Assembly: GCA_018398815.1 (NCBI GenBank)
Contig: JAFLJL010014906.1
Span: 1 to 64,000 of the forward strand
Reading direction: 5' to 3'
DNA: 64,000 bases
From: Conus ventricosus
Lineage: Eukaryota; Mollusca; Gastropoda; Neogastropoda; Conidae
The notes under the pieces were generated by a model. That model had not been told where the DNA came from, ran no database searches, and saw only the letters and a list, made by a program, of their open reading frames with translations. Each line of letters opens with the position of its first letter. Position 1 is the stretch's first letter. Of the stretch, positions 30,150-63,315 are shown one piece after another. Made by a program: the position numbers and the translations under genes.

Positions 30150-30330
30150 TTGTGGTGAATGAGCGTAGTTGTATTTTTGTGATAAATGAGCGTAGTTGTA
30201 TTTACTGCTGCTGTTGTTTGTGTTACTGCTGCTGCTGCTGCCGTTGTAGTTTTTGTTCTTGTTGTTGTTGTTCTTGCTGCTGCTGCTTATGTTGCTCTTC
30301 TTTGCTTTTCTTGTTGATGTTGTTGTTGCC
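30150..30330. repeat. Impure CTG/TTG trinucleotide tract
   Basis: Runs of ctgctgctg and ttgttgttg preceded by two copies of tgagcgtagttgtattt. Open frames through it are low-complexity (poly-Leu or poly-Gln) and not credible genes. Confidence 0.8.
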
Positions 30331-30374
30331 GTCCATATTATTATTCATATGTTGTTGGCTTTTTTTTTTGGTCC

Positions 30375-30453
30375 AGGTCATAGCATGGATGATGCTTCTC
30401 AACAGAGTCTGTCCACACTGTTTTCTGCCATCAACATCAAGTGCTCCGTGTAA
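30375..30453 (+). CDS. Possible terminal exon of an unidentified plus-strand gene
   Basis: A pyrimidine tract and acceptor (ttttttttttggtccag, ending about 30374) is followed by 25 or so codons (GHSMDDASQQSLSTLF) and a TAA at about 30451. An AATAAA lies at about 30616. It would end convergently with WDR3. I do not recognise the protein and no other exon is visible, so this is tentative. Confidence 0.3.
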
Positions 30454-30687
30454 CACTTTCCCTTCCTGTTTTCTGCATGTGTTATCACTGGTAGGGATTT
30501 AATGTATCTCTGCAGTTCTTTGTCCTGTTTCTTTTTTTTTCTTTTTTTTTTAATGTATCGCCATCAAGGATTCTATGTACTTTAAACTCTAGCAGAAGTA
30601 TAACTGAACTTGGAAATAAATTTCTGTGGACATAAATCATGGAGTTTTTTTTTCTCACCCTGTGTGCTTGTTATGTGTATGCAGGAG

Positions 30688-30702
30688 AGAGAGAGAGAGA
30701 GA

Positions 30703-30747
<45 letters not shown>

Positions 30748-30800
30748 AGTGTGTGTTAGTGTGTGTGTGTTAGTGTTAGTGTGTGTGTGTATGCGTGCGA
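30688..30800. repeat. GA/TG microsatellite
   Basis: (GA)n followed by (TG)n with interruptions. Confidence 0.9.
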
Positions 30801-31017
30801 GTGGAGTATACGATCGAACACAAACCACAGCAGAGATCTCTAATTGTCCAAATATCTTTCAGTTATCTGTGTGACCTGGGTGTTTGGAACAATGAGATGA
30901 ATCAATGTGAGTGTATTGAAACATCACAGGTGTTGCGGAGATGACTCTTTGGGGTTCTGTACTTCAGACAGAAAATGTGTCTGTCATGCATCTATCTGCA
31001 TGTCAGAGGTCTCTCTT

Positions 31018-31044
31018 GGGGGGGGGGGGGGGGGGGGGGGGGGG
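31018..31044. repeat. Poly-G tract, about 27 nt
   Basis: An uninterrupted G run directly followed by a T run. Length may be misassembled; such tracts can form G-quadruplexes. Confidence 0.9.
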
Positions 31045-31184
31045 CATTTTTTTTTTCCTGTATGGTGCACCAGTGTCTGATGTCACAAGCTTTTGTAGGT
31101 CCAGAGTTTTGCTGATGGGACTCAACTTGATTCAACAGTTGCCATTGCCAAAACTGATGGACTGTTAGACATCATTACATGTTT

Positions 31185-31189
31185 TTGTG

Positions 31190-31250
<61 letters not shown>

Positions 31251-31288
31251 GTGTGCATGCATGCATGTGTGTGTGCGTGTGTGTGTGA
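31185..31288. repeat. TG microsatellite
   Basis: Long (TG)n with CATG interruptions. Confidence 0.95.
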
Positions 31289-31304
31289 AGATAATATGTG
31301 GTGG

Positions 31305-32335
31305 TAAAAGTTCACATTTCAAACTCTGTAAAGAGAATTTTTGTGATACCAGTTCACATTCCGAACTCTTTAAACAAATTCATTGTGATAACCGTTGACA
31401 TTCTGAACTCTGTAAACAGAATTCTTTGTGGGAACAGTGCACATTCTGAACTCTGTAAACAGAATTCTTTGTGATAACAGTTTACATTCTGAACTCCTAA
31501 AGCAAAATGTTTAGTGGTGAAGTTTATATTATGAACTCTGTGAACAGAACACTTTCTAGGAACAGTTCGCACTCTGAATTCTGTACACAGAATGCTTTAC
31601 TACATTCTACATTTTGCAAAGTGAATTCTTTTGTGGCAACAGCTTACAGTCTACATTCCATAAATAGAATGCTTTGTGGCATTGTTAAAATCATGAATTC
31701 GGTATTTTAATCAGATGTTTTGTGGTTACAGTTCACATTCTGAGCCCTGCAAGCAGCATACTTTCTTGTGACAGTTCAGTCTGAACTCTGTAAACTGAAT
31801 GCTTTGTGTTAACAGTTCACAGTCTGAACTCTGTGAACAAAGAGCACAAAATGCTCCTAGGCAACAGCTCATAATCGGAATAGACAATTCAGGGGACACT
31901 TTGTTGTAAAACTGTTTACATTTTGTATCCTGAACACAGAATTCTTTGCGGCAACAGTTCCCAGTTTGCACTCCATAAACAGAAAGCTTTGTGTTATCAG
32001 TTCACATTCAGTACCCTGTAAACGGAATGATTTGTTCAAACAATGTACATTCTGAACTCTGTAGACATGATGCTTTGTGGTGACAGTTTTAATTCTGAAC
32101 TCTAAGAAAAAAATTTTTTAATCCATGAATAAAAAATAAAGAGGCTTTGTGGTATTAGTTTACATTCTGAACTCTGTGAAGAGAATGCTTTGTGGTATAA
32201 ATTCACTGTAAGAAAAATGCTTTATGGTAACAGTTCACATTTTGAAGTCTGTGAAGAGAACAGTGTGTAGTATCGTTCACATTCTGAACACTGTAAGAAA
32301 AATGCTTTGTGGCAACAGTTCAACTACAGAACTTC
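31305..32335. repeat. Diverged minisatellite, about 45-48-bp unit
   Basis: Roughly 20 degenerate copies of a unit built from acagttcacattctgaac, tctgtaaacagaat and gctttgtgg. Copies vary by many substitutions and indels, so the array is old. Open frames in it are repeat artefacts. Confidence 0.9.
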
Positions 32336-32574
32336 TCAAATAACTGCACTCTTATTATTGCTGATTGTTATTTGCTTTTGTTTCAATTGTCTGCTGCTGT
32401 GACACTCATATAATGAAAAATATTTGTAGATCTGGTTCTGAACTGTGATTGAGGCATGTGAAGAACAGAAAGCAGAACAAAGAAACAAGCACACTTTAAA
32501 ACAACCGTCTCAAACAAAATGAGGTTTCATTCAAACAGTTTAATTCTCTGTGCGAATTAACCACATACATCACC

Positions 32575-32580
32575 TTTATT
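32575..32580 (-). terminator. Candidate polyadenylation signal of WDR3
   Basis: AATAAA on the minus strand, about 265 nt downstream of the WDR3 stop codon at 32844. Confidence 0.5.
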
Positions 32581-32639
32581 ACATTCCACCAGTTCAAACC
32601 TCCCTTCCTCTCAGTCGCACCACACACACGCATGCATGC

Positions 32640-32715
32640 ACACACACATGCGCGTGCGCATACACACACACCGCCTGGGCATACACACCCACGCCTGGGC
32701 ATACACACCCACACA
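32640..32715. repeat. CA-rich repeat with a short tandem unit
   Basis: (CA)n tracts plus two copies of cctgggcatacacacccac, in the WDR3 3' UTR. Confidence 0.85.
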
Positions 32716-32843
32716 AAATTGTTTATATCATCTTCCAACTGCTCCCAGCACATCTGCTAACATGCACAGGAAAGGAACTGCATACCTGCGTGCTCAAATA
32801 CACACTTGATGTACAAGTTCCACAACCAAACGTGCATGACAGT

Positions 32844-52745
<19,902 letters not shown>

Positions 52746-52794
52746 CTGTCCAGTAACATGAGGGATTAATTCTACACCGTTATTCCGTTCTACG

Positions 52795-53935
52795 ACCACG
52801 TCCACCAAACTGAAACCTTAGTTCTACACAGTCCTTCAGTTCTACGACCACGTCCACCAAACTGAAACCTTAGTTCTACACAGTCCTTCAGTTCTATGAC
52901 CATGTCCACCAACCTGAAATCTTAGTTCTACCACAGTCCTTCAGTTCTAATGACCATGTCCACCAAACTGAAACCTTAGTTTACACAGTCCTTCAGTTCT
53001 ATGACCATGCCCCACCAACCTGAAATCTTAGTTCTTACACAGTCCTTCAGTCTATGACCATGTCCACCAAACTGAAACCTTAAGTTCTAAAACAGTCCTT
53101 CAGTTCTATGTGGACCAGTCCCCCAAACCTGGAACCTTAGTTCTAAAACAGTCCTTCAGTTCTAGTGACCATGTCCACCAACCTGGAACCTTAGTTCTAC
53201 ACAGTCCTTCATTTCTACGACCACGTCACCAAACCCTTTAAACCTTAGTTCAAACACTGTTTTTTCAGTTCTATGACCACATCCCCCCAAACTGAACCTT
53301 AGTTCTACACAGTCCTTCAGTTCTATGACCAGTCCACCAAACTGAAACCTTAGTTCTACAAAAGTCCTTCAGTTCTATGTGACCATGTCCACCAACCTGG
53401 AACCTTAGTTCAAACACAGTCCTTCAGTTCAAACGACCACGTCTACCCAACCTGAAACCTTAGTTCTACCCCTGTTCTTCAGTTCTAGGGACCACATCCA
53501 CCAAACGAAACCTTAGTTCTTACACAGTCCTTCAGTTCTATGACCATGTCCACCAACCTGAAACCTTAGTTCTACACAGTCCTTCAGTTTCAAAACGACC
53601 ACGTCCACCAACCTAAAAACCTTATTTTCCAAACACTGTCCTTCATTTTCTACGACCACGTCCACCAACCTAAAACCCTTTAGTTCTACAAACTGTCCAT
53701 TCATTAAAAACGACCACGTCCACCAACCCTTTAAACCTTATTCAACACGCCCCTTCAGTTCTATGTGACCATGTCCCCCAAAACCTGAAACCTTAGTTCT
53801 ACACTTTTTCTTCAGTTCTATGTGACCAGGGTCCACCAACCCTGAAACCTTAGTTCAACACTGTCCTTCAGTTCTATGTGACCATGTCCACCAACCTGAA
53901 ACCTTAGTTCTACACTGTTCTTTCAGTTTGGCGTC
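52795..53935. repeat. Minisatellite, about 55-bp unit, left-arm copy
   Basis: Twenty or so copies of cagtccttcagttctatg, accatgtccaccaa and ctgaaaccttagttcta. This arm shows many more indels than the mirror array at 56460-57580, as in an unpolished contig end. Confidence 0.9.
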
Positions 53936-54796
53936 AATACGTACCATGGTAAAGACAATAGCATTCACACGGCAGTTAGTCTGCTCTGCCAGGCCGAAGT
54001 TTTGTGTGGCTAATGCAGTGATAAGACAGTCACGTGTGCCCAAACCCCCCTTTCCGCCTAGGGAGAACCAGTGTAAGTCTCCCATACGTCATTTCTCTCT
54101 CGGCCTGTCGTCCAAGCAAGATAAGTCTTTGTGCTCTGTCCCCGCCTTCTCTTGCCGTGTTTCTAATAGCCTTGTGTTTGCTTCTTTGCTTTATTGTTGT
54201 GGCTTGCGCGCTTCACCCTTTCATTCTTTGAAAACCGTGGGGCTTTTGGTTTGGTGTGCTTTATTCATTTGTTTAAACCACGCCATCCTCGCCTTGTGCT
54301 TTTGTCCTCCCCACTCGCGACTTGCATTCGGGGGCTTTCGATCTTTTAAAGTCGGAAACTTTCCATCGCCGGTTTCGCCCTTCTCCCCCAGTTTTGGCTT
54401 TTTACGGCCCCTTGTTCCAACGAATTCTCGGTCCCTTCCCTTCCATTTGGACTCCCGATTCGCCTAACTTTCACGTAGTCCACTCGGATTCCATTTTCTT
54501 CGCCGGTCGGTTTCCCCCATTTTTGTTTTTCGACCGGCCAAAACCCCCGTCACTTACGATCGACCTGCCTCGATCTCTCACGACTTCTCGTTGCAAATTT
54601 TTACAATTCAGTGTCTCACGAGGTTGCTTGACCCTTATATCCCCCAATCCACCTTTGTCCCCCCTTTGCATCGGCTTCCGTGTTTTTTTCCCCACCCCAG
54701 TGCCCAACATGGTGAAGGACCTAACGCCCGAGGCGCTCCACTCTTCGCAGGCCCTCGGGGGGTCGTGCTTCCCCCCCTCCCACATTGCGTTCGGGG

Positions 54797-55796
54797 NNNN
54801 NNNNNNNNNNNNNNNNNNNNNNNNNNNNNNNNNNNNNNNNNNNNNNNNNNNNNNNNNNNNNNNNNNNNNNNNNNNNNNNNNNNNNNNNNNNNNNNNNNNN
54901 NNNNNNNNNNNNNNNNNNNNNNNNNNNNNNNNNNNNNNNNNNNNNNNNNNNNNNNNNNNNNNNNNNNNNNNNNNNNNNNNNNNNNNNNNNNNNNNNNNNN
55001 NNNNNNNNNNNNNNNNNNNNNNNNNNNNNNNNNNNNNNNNNNNNNNNNNNNNNNNNNNNNNNNNNNNNNNNNNNNNNNNNNNNNNNNNNNNNNNNNNNNN
55101 NNNNNNNNNNNNNNNNNNNNNNNNNNNNNNNNNNNNNNNNNNNNNNNNNNNNNNNNNNNNNNNNNNNNNNNNNNNNNNNNNNNNNNNNNNNNNNNNNNNN
55201 NNNNNNNNNNNNNNNNNNNNNNNNNNNNNNNNNNNNNNNNNNNNNNNNNNNNNNNNNNNNNNNNNNNNNNNNNNNNNNNNNNNNNNNNNNNNNNNNNNNN
55301 NNNNNNNNNNNNNNNNNNNNNNNNNNNNNNNNNNNNNNNNNNNNNNNNNNNNNNNNNNNNNNNNNNNNNNNNNNNNNNNNNNNNNNNNNNNNNNNNNNNN
55401 NNNNNNNNNNNNNNNNNNNNNNNNNNNNNNNNNNNNNNNNNNNNNNNNNNNNNNNNNNNNNNNNNNNNNNNNNNNNNNNNNNNNNNNNNNNNNNNNNNNN
55501 NNNNNNNNNNNNNNNNNNNNNNNNNNNNNNNNNNNNNNNNNNNNNNNNNNNNNNNNNNNNNNNNNNNNNNNNNNNNNNNNNNNNNNNNNNNNNNNNNNNN
55601 NNNNNNNNNNNNNNNNNNNNNNNNNNNNNNNNNNNNNNNNNNNNNNNNNNNNNNNNNNNNNNNNNNNNNNNNNNNNNNNNNNNNNNNNNNNNNNNNNNNN
55701 NNNNNNNNNNNNNNNNNNNNNNNNNNNNNNNNNNNNNNNNNNNNNNNNNNNNNNNNNNNNNNNNNNNNNNNNNNNNNNNNNNNNNNNNNNNNNNNN
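54797..55796. other. Assembly gap of exactly 1000 N
   Basis: A round-number gap at the centre of the inverted duplication, probably a scaffolding join of arbitrary size. Open frames through it are meaningless. Confidence 0.98.
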
Positions 55797-55901
55797 GACT
55801 CGTGGAGTGACCACTGAAATTGTATTAAATGCAACGAAAGTCAGTGAGAGATCGAGGCAGGTCGATCGTAAGTGACGCGGTTTTGGCCGTCGAAAACAAA
55901 A

Positions 55902-56143
55902 TGGCGGAACGACCGGCGAAGAAATGGAATCCGAGTGGACTACGTAAAGTTAGGCGAATCGGGAGTCCAAATGGAAGGAGAAGGGACCGAGATTCGTTGA
56001 ACAAGGGCCGTAAAAGCCAAACTGGGAGAAAGGGCGAAACCGGCGATGGAGTTCCGACTTTAAAAGATCGAAAAGCGCCGAATGCAAGTCGCGAGTGCCG
56101 AGACAAAAGCACAAAGGCGAGGATGGCGTGGTTAAACAAATGA
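55902..56143 (+). CDS. Hypothetical basic ORF beside the gap
   Basis: Reads MAERPAKKWNPSGLRKVRR and continues Arg/Lys/Gly-rich to 56143. The mirrored left arm (about 54690-54320) holds the same DNA but with indels that break the frame. No family is recognised. It could be the start of a transposon ORF or a chance frame in GC-richer DNA. Confidence 0.25.
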
Positions 56144-56459
56144 ATAAAGCACACCAAACAAAAAGCCCCACCGGTTCAGAATGAAAGGGTGAAGCGCGCA
56201 AGCCACAACAAATAAGCAAGAAGCAAACACAGGCTATCTAAGCACAACGGCAAAGAGAAGGCGAGACAGAGCCAAGACTTATCTTGCTTGGACGACAGGC
56301 CGAGAGAGAAATGACGTATGGGAGACTTACACTGCTTCTCCCTACGGCGGAAGTGGGTTGGGCACCACGTGACTGTCTTATCACTGCATTAGCCACACAA
56401 AAACTTCGGCCTGGCAGAGCAGACTAACTGCCGTGATGCTATTGTCTGACATGGTACAG

Positions 56460-57580
56460 TATATGACGCCAAACTGAAGAACAGTGTAGAACTAAGGTTT
56501 CAGGTTGGTGGACATGGTCACATAGAACTGAAGGACAGTGTAGAACTAAGGTTTCAGGTTGGTGGACATGGTCACATAGAACTGAAGAACAGTGTAGAAC
56601 TAGGTTTCAGGTGGTGGACATGGTCACATAGAACTGAAGGACTGTGTAGAACTAAGGTTTCAGGTTGGTGGACGTGGTCGTAGAACTGAAGGACAGTGTA
56701 GAACTAAGGTTTCAGGTTGGTGGACGTGGTCGTAGAACTGAAGGACAGTGTAGAACTAAGGTTTCAGGTTGGTGGACGTGGTCGTAGAAACTGAAGGACT
56801 GTGTAGAACTAGGTTTCAGGTTGGTGGACATGGTCATAGACTGAAGGACTGTGTAGAACTAAGGTTTCAGTTTGGTGGATGTGGTCATAGAACTGAAGAA
56901 CAGTGTAGAACTAGGTTTCAGGTTGGTAGACGTGGTCGTAGAACTGAAGGACTGTGTAGAACTAAGGTTCCAGGTTGGTGGACATGGTCACATAGAACTG
57001 AAGGACTGTGTAGAACTAAGGTTTCAGTTTGGTGGACATGGTCATAGAACTGAAGGACTGTGTAGAACTAAGGTTTCGTTTGGTGGATTTGGTCATAGAA
57101 CTGAAGAACAGTGTAGAACTAAGGTTTCAGGTTGGTAGACGTGGTCGTAGAACTGAAGGACTGTGTAGAACAAAGGTTCCAGGTTGGTGGACATGGTCAC
57201 ATAGAACTGAAGGACTGTGTAGAACTAAGGTTCCAGGTTGGTGGACATGGTCACATAGAACTGAAGGACTGTGTAGAACTAAGGTTTCAGTTTGGTGGAC
57301 ATGGTCATAGAACTGAAGGACTGTGTAGAACTAAGATTTTCAGGTTGGTGGACATGGTCATAGAACTGAAGGACTGTGTAGAACTAAGGTTTCAGTTTGG
57401 TGGACTTGGTCATAGAACTGAAGGACTGTGTAGAACTAAGATTTCAGGTTGGTGGACATGGTCATAGAACTGAAGGACTGTGTAGAACTAAGGTTTCAGT
57501 TTGGTGGACGTGGTCGTAGAATGAAGGACTGTGTAGAACTTAAGGTTTCAGTTTGGTGGACGTGGTCGTAGAACGGAATA
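56460..57580. repeat. Minisatellite, about 55-bp unit, right-arm copy
   Basis: Twenty or so copies of agaactaaggtttcaggtt, ggtggacatggtca and tagaactgaaggactgtg. Long open frames here are repeat artefacts. Confidence 0.92.
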
Positions 57581-58577
57581 ACGGTGTAGAATTAATCCCT
57601 CATGTTACGGGACAGGGTCTTCATGCCGAGGTGCGGGCCCTTGCAGTCAGCCCTGTGGTTTCTTCACGGTGACCTCCAGTCATGACCTCTCCCTGCGGCT
57701 GTGGGAGAAAACGGACAGCATCCTGGTCCTGGAAGACGAACGAGAAATGGTAAGAATCGACATTCTGGATGCGGTGGTGTGTGTGTGTGTGTGTTTTGTA
57801 CACGCTTTTTAATTGATTTTTACTTAATGTTTGTATACATGTATGCATCTGTGTGTGTGCAGTATGTTCATGCCTGTATCTTTGGTATTTCTAAATGTTG
57901 TATCTCTAAACTTGGCATTTTTGTGTACGTTAAGTTTTCAAAAGATAGCCCTGAAAAAAAAAAAGTGTATATTTTGAGTTATTCAGTGTTTGTAAAAAAA
58001 ATCGATTGTCTTTTTGTTTTGTTCATACTTTTTGCTAAAATTGTACAATTTTCTGGCAACAGATTGCCTGGGTAGGGATTCTGAACCAGTTAAGCTGTAG
58101 ACTGTTTAGCTTCGGTATCTTATTTGTAACACAGGCTCATATGTTTGTAATAGTACTACAAATCCAGTTAGTCTGTATCACAGTAAATGATCCACCAGTT
58201 CCGTTCATATCTGTGAAATTCTTATGAATCCAGTCACTGGGTCAGCTACTCTGATTTTGGGTGCTTTCTTCATTATTTTTCTGAGGTATTGCAGTTTCAT
58301 TCATATTCTTTGGAAACGTGATTCATGGGTGAAACTTCTTCAGTCTGAGGACGGAATCCGTTTGATGAAATTATTTGAGACGGAATTTATTCGTTTTCGT
58401 AAATCTAAGAAAAAAAGTTTTTCAAAAGGGTTTCTCTAAAATTGCGCAAATTACGTATCGAGTGCGTCTTACCATAAAAGTGCCGAATCGGAAGTTCTCT
58501 TATTTTAGGGAACAAGATAAAAGCACCATTTGCCGAAATCCAGATTTCGAGTTTGGATTTCGTTGGAAACTGTGAGA

Positions 58578-58823
58578 ATGTCCTATCTTAAAGAAGGTGA
58601 TTCAGTTGAGGAGATTGACGCTGGCATCACTAATAAGTGGCATGGGCTTGGCTGAACGAAATTGATGATGAAAAACCCACATCATGTTTGAAAATGAACA
58701 AACCTGGTGTAGCGTTTTGCCGCGTGTGCAACTCGGACCTCAAGTATGGATCCAATGGTCTTTTATGGAAAATCTCGGCTAGCAAAGCATGCCCGAAGTC
58801 CAGACCATATTAAAAGCATGAAG
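58578..58823 (+). pseudogene. hAT-type BED finger fragment, right-arm copy
   Basis: MSYLKEGDSVEEIDAGITNK, then FCRVCNSDLKYGSNG after an indel, ending at GTAAGA. Mirror of 51778-51531. Confidence 0.5.
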
Positions 58824-61186
58824 GTAAGAATTTCAGTAAAATCTTTTTCATCAGCCCTCCATGCCCCCCCCCTTCCCCCTAGTGACACACACACACGCAC
58901 GCACACACAAAGATGGATGTAAGGCACAGAGAGAGAGAGAGACATGATAGTATGAAAAAAATATTTAAAGAAAGAAAAAAGACATAAAAGAAAAATAAAT
59001 ATGAGGGTTAGTTTTCTGGTTAAAAGGATGGGGAAAACTACTAAAGGTTCTATTTCTTCCGTGTAATAAAATGGGTTAGTTTTTGTAAGTACAGTGGAAA
59101 CTCTCTATTAAGACCTTAGAAAATGCACAGATTTTGATCTTAACATGAAACATGGATTTTTTTAAAAAAGAAGATAAGAAGATAGGTAATTTAACAGACA
59201 GTTTGATGGAACCGTCACAGAATTTTAGAGTCACTTTAGAGAGGAAGTCTTATAGTTATTAGGGAAGGTCTAAATAGAGAGGTTTCACTGCTCTGTATTT
59301 CACACATACAAATAAACCAAAAAAAACCAAACAAACAAAAAAAAACCACTTCATGTATGGGAAACTGTCATATAAGCAATAAACATGTGTTTCAAACAAG
59401 GCCTCGGTTCTAAATTTCCTTTCACCAGAGGCCACGAAAACTGTCTGATTTTTTAAAAGATCAATTTCAGCCGGGGGGCTTCGCCCACCAGGGGCGCTGC
59501 CCCTGGACCCGACCTTTCAGATTTCCAATTTTTTTCCAGTTTCACCCATGGAGATTCAAAGACTCAGTATTGTCCCTGTACTCTTCCACTAACTGTCCTG
59601 GGCAAAAGAAGGCATGTTCTTGATGTATGACACAAACAGAAGTTGAGGTTGAGAATGTCGATATGAATGAGGGAAAAGGCCCTGAATGAACCTGTGCAGT
59701 GTTTTAGAATTGTAACCCACATCGGGGAGATTTCACTTCGTTCAGAGGTCTGATAAAATTTCATTTATGTGTATATATATATATATTAAAGAAAAGCAGG
59801 TTTGTTTGTTTGTTTGATTGCATTTTGATACATGAGTGCATGTTCAGCTACATGTTAATACCCATGTAATTGTCATAGTTTTGAGATTCTGGTTTTTGAA
59901 AATATAATTTCTGTTTATCTGTGACTTAGAAATGATTTTCAGACCTTTTTTAAACACAGAAATCTGTTAAATTTCAAGGAAATGACATAAGGGGTTGACG
60001 TCCAACTTGTTTTGATGGCAGTGGCTTGACAGAGTGGTGGGTTGTGGTGGTTTGTTGTTGTTTGATAAAGGTTTATTTTTGAATCACTCTTTCACAGAAT
60101 TTTCTACTTTTTCTTGTCTCTGTCTTTTTCTATTAACATGTTTCCACAATTGCCAGCAGCAGGTGGGTAGTAATTATTGCCATTTTATTTTTCAGGAAAG
60201 AGAAGAAGAAGAAAATGAGACCATTGCTCAGATGATGAACCAGTGGTGAGTTGCGATAGTGTGCCTGCACTCCATACCTTCTGTGTGTGGGGTGTGTGCG
60301 GTGCGTGTGCGATGCCTGTGCGACTAAAGACTGTTTGAGTCGATTCGGTAAAGATGTTGTTTTTTTTTTTTTTCATTAGAGGGCACTGTAAAATCTCTGT
60401 GTGTGTGTGATTCTTCCTCACGCTGGCCTCTGTATGTGCACACAATAGGCTGAAAGCATTTGCATTCATAAATGCACATAAATACATGTTATTTTATATG
60501 AGAATGCACACATACATGCATGAAAGCATGTGCATTCATAAATGCATGTAAATTCTTTACAGCTGAATTGGTTAAGGAGTGGTATTGTTATTGGCGACTG
60601 ACATGGGTTTTAAACCCCGCACTGGATGTGACAAGAGTGGTGTTTGGTTTAACTTGTGGTCCAGGGGGTGCCTGTGGCATCGTTTCTGATCCGTGTTTTT
60701 AAAAAAAAAGTGATACCCCCCCCCTCCATCCTAACCTCCTTGTGTATTTTTGTTGGACATGATTGTGTTGGATAGTTTTATGGCACCATTGGGACTGTAG
60801 ATCTGAACCTGATGATCTTTAGGTGTGCTGACCTTTTGACGTGAAGGACATGGTGGTTTCAGGTGGCGGGAGAGGAGGTGAAGGAGGTGCTTGCCGTCAG
60901 GAAGAATTTTGGAGACACTGAAGGGGTGAGTGGGGACACTCTGGTCAAGGTTCCCAGGACTTTCACTTGTCGTGTGTAAACTGGTGTACCCAATGTCCAT
61001 GTCAACCGTGATGTGTTAATGGTTTAATGTTGATTTTTCTTCTGTTTTGCAAACCTGCTTTTGTCTGTTATGTGAATGCAGGTGTGGGGTTTGTATCAGT
61101 GCATGAATATGTATGGGTACATGTGTGTTTGTGTATGTATGCATACATGTTTGTATGTTTATGTATGATATGTGTGGTATGCGTTA

Positions 61187-62619
61187 CATAGCTGCCAACT
61201 GTTAGGGGGAAAAACCGGGACTATCGTTTTTTTAAAATTTGTCCCTTTTTTTGTTGTTTGCTGAAAAAATTCCGGTTTACAGTTTTCAAAAAAAAAAAAA
61301 AAAAAAAAAAGCCCAAAATTAATAAAAGAACGTTTGGCAACTGGTCCACTGAACAGAAAGCGTAAACTCGGAAGCCCAGCATGAAAGGGGCATAACTAGG
61401 CCCATTCCGCGCATGCGCATAGCTGCTGTTCAAATAGTCAACATGGCATCTTCAAGTGGTAGCACGGAGAAAACCACAAAACCTAAACGATTCCAGGGGT
61501 ATCTGCCAGCTTATAAAGACAAGTTTCCATGGGTCACTTCTTGCCCTTCAAAGGTGAAATTTGCTTTCTGCACCATGTGTCGATGTCCGGTGAATATTTC
61601 ACTGGGGGAAGAAATGACTGGCCGATCACGGAAGACCACGAAGCACAAAAAACAACGAACTGAGGAATCGCAGCCGTCAAAAAAAAACATGATGGTGGAA
61701 AAGGCCAATCTTCAGGGCTCTTGCTATGAGCAAAAGTTCAGCCAGGAGTTTCTAAAAAGGGCCAAATCCTCGACTGCACAAATAGTAAAAAAAGCCCTAG
61801 ATCTTTGAACACAGGCTGTCAAACTCAGGGGGTGGGAGTAGTGGTTGGATTTATGACGACTGGGGAGTGGGGAGTAGCTTGATGAGCCTTAGAACTGGGG
61901 TGGGGCGATGGTAATTAAATGGAGCCGGAGGACTGGGGATGAAGTTGTTTGAGCAAGATTGTGGGGTACAGTTATGAAACATAACTGTTTTTGTTGTTTT
62001 AAAGAAACATGACTGTGGGGTGTAGTTGATGAAAAATGACTGTGGGGGGATAGTTTATGAAAATGACTGTGGGGTATAGTTGATTTAAACATGACTGTGG
62101 GGTATATTGATGGATCCTAAGTCCTATGGGTGTAGTTGTGAGATCATAAGGGCAGAAGGGTGAGTTTGATGGAACTTGAACTGAAGAATGTGGGTGAGCG
62201 ATGGAAGCCCAGGACTGTGATGCTGTTGATTGGAGGGCAGAGCATCTTTTATGTTCATCCTACATCAATATGGAAGATAAAAAAAGCTGTTTGGGTAAGT
62301 CTTATTTTGTGTGTTTTTGTATATTAATCTATAGAAAAAAAATATGGTGGCTACCTACATAAGAGGCTTTTTTTTACACAAAATATTGCATTGTATGAAC
62401 ATAACTAATATGCTGCTTTGATAGGTTTATAATAATAGGCTTGCTTTTGATTAGTTTCTTATCAGGAGATGAAAAATATGCCTGTCAGAGTGTAAAAAAG
62501 GCTTCAGCTTCAGGGGGCTGCGCCCCCTGACCCCCGTGATCAGGAGGGGGGCCAGCCCCCCTCCCGAACCCACCCCATCAGGTGTTACTCTTTTGGACTC
62601 TGGGAGGTTGGCAGCTATG
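61187..62619 (+). mobile_element. hAT-like element, right-arm copy
   Basis: Mirror of 47691-49145 with ends catagctgccaac/gttggcagctatg. Its finger ORF starts at 61413 and has indels relative to the left copy. Confidence 0.6.
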
Positions 62620-63194
62620 GCGTTATGATATGTGTTTGTATGCGTATGCATGTATTCAAGTGTATGTATGTATACATGTGTGTATTTGTATGTACACGTA
62701 CAGGTGTGTTTATGGCTGAATAAGTGGGGGGTTGTGGCAGTGCAAGCATTTTGGTATATCTTGAGTGTGTGGAGGCAGGGAGGAGGGGGGAGAAAAAGGG
62801 GCTAACAGGGAGTTACGAATACGAAATAGTAAGCATGTACAAGCCATTGTGGGTGTATATTCAGCTGAATTGCAAAGGGGTGGTATTGTTATTGAACAAC
62901 AGTATCAAGATTGGTGTGTCATAAACACACATCTTTGTGTTGGTGGTTCAAGTGGAGTACCTGTTTTATCATACAAGATCTGTTCATGTGGAACATAGTG
63001 AACCTCTGTTAATATAATTCCACCAGTATCTGCAGTATTGTGTCAGTGTGTAAAGAGATGGCGTTGATTTTCAGGCGGAAAATCTGACAGAAACCCTGGA
63101 CATCTATGAAGAGGAGAGCAAGAAACTGGCTGAATTACACTGCACAGTGCAAAACGTCTGGACAAGAGGTGAGTTAACTGCTTCATCTGTGCAC

Positions 63195-63315
63195 ACACAC
63201 ACAGGTGTGTGTGTGTGTGGTGTGTGTGTGTGTGTGTGTGTTGTGTGTGTGTGTGTGTGTTGTGTGTGTGTGTGGTGTGTGTGTGGGTGTTGTGTGTGTG
63301 TGTGTGTGTGTGAGG
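63195..63315. repeat. TG microsatellite
   Basis: (TG)n with single T or G interruptions; mirror of 46995-47120. Confidence 0.95.

Noticed and set aside
30140..30502. Cys-, Leu- or Gln-rich open frames in the CTG/TTG tract
   Set aside because: Low-complexity trinucleotide repeat; only the short downstream acceptor-exon-like piece was kept, at low confidence.
54322..55875. Very long open frames on both strands across 54797-55796
   Set aside because: They consist of X residues translated from the 1000-N gap and have no meaning.
56769..57467. Several overlapping repetitive open frames (about 90-110 codons)
   Set aside because: They are translations of a 55-bp minisatellite; the unit reads through in several frames and has no start, splice or family support.
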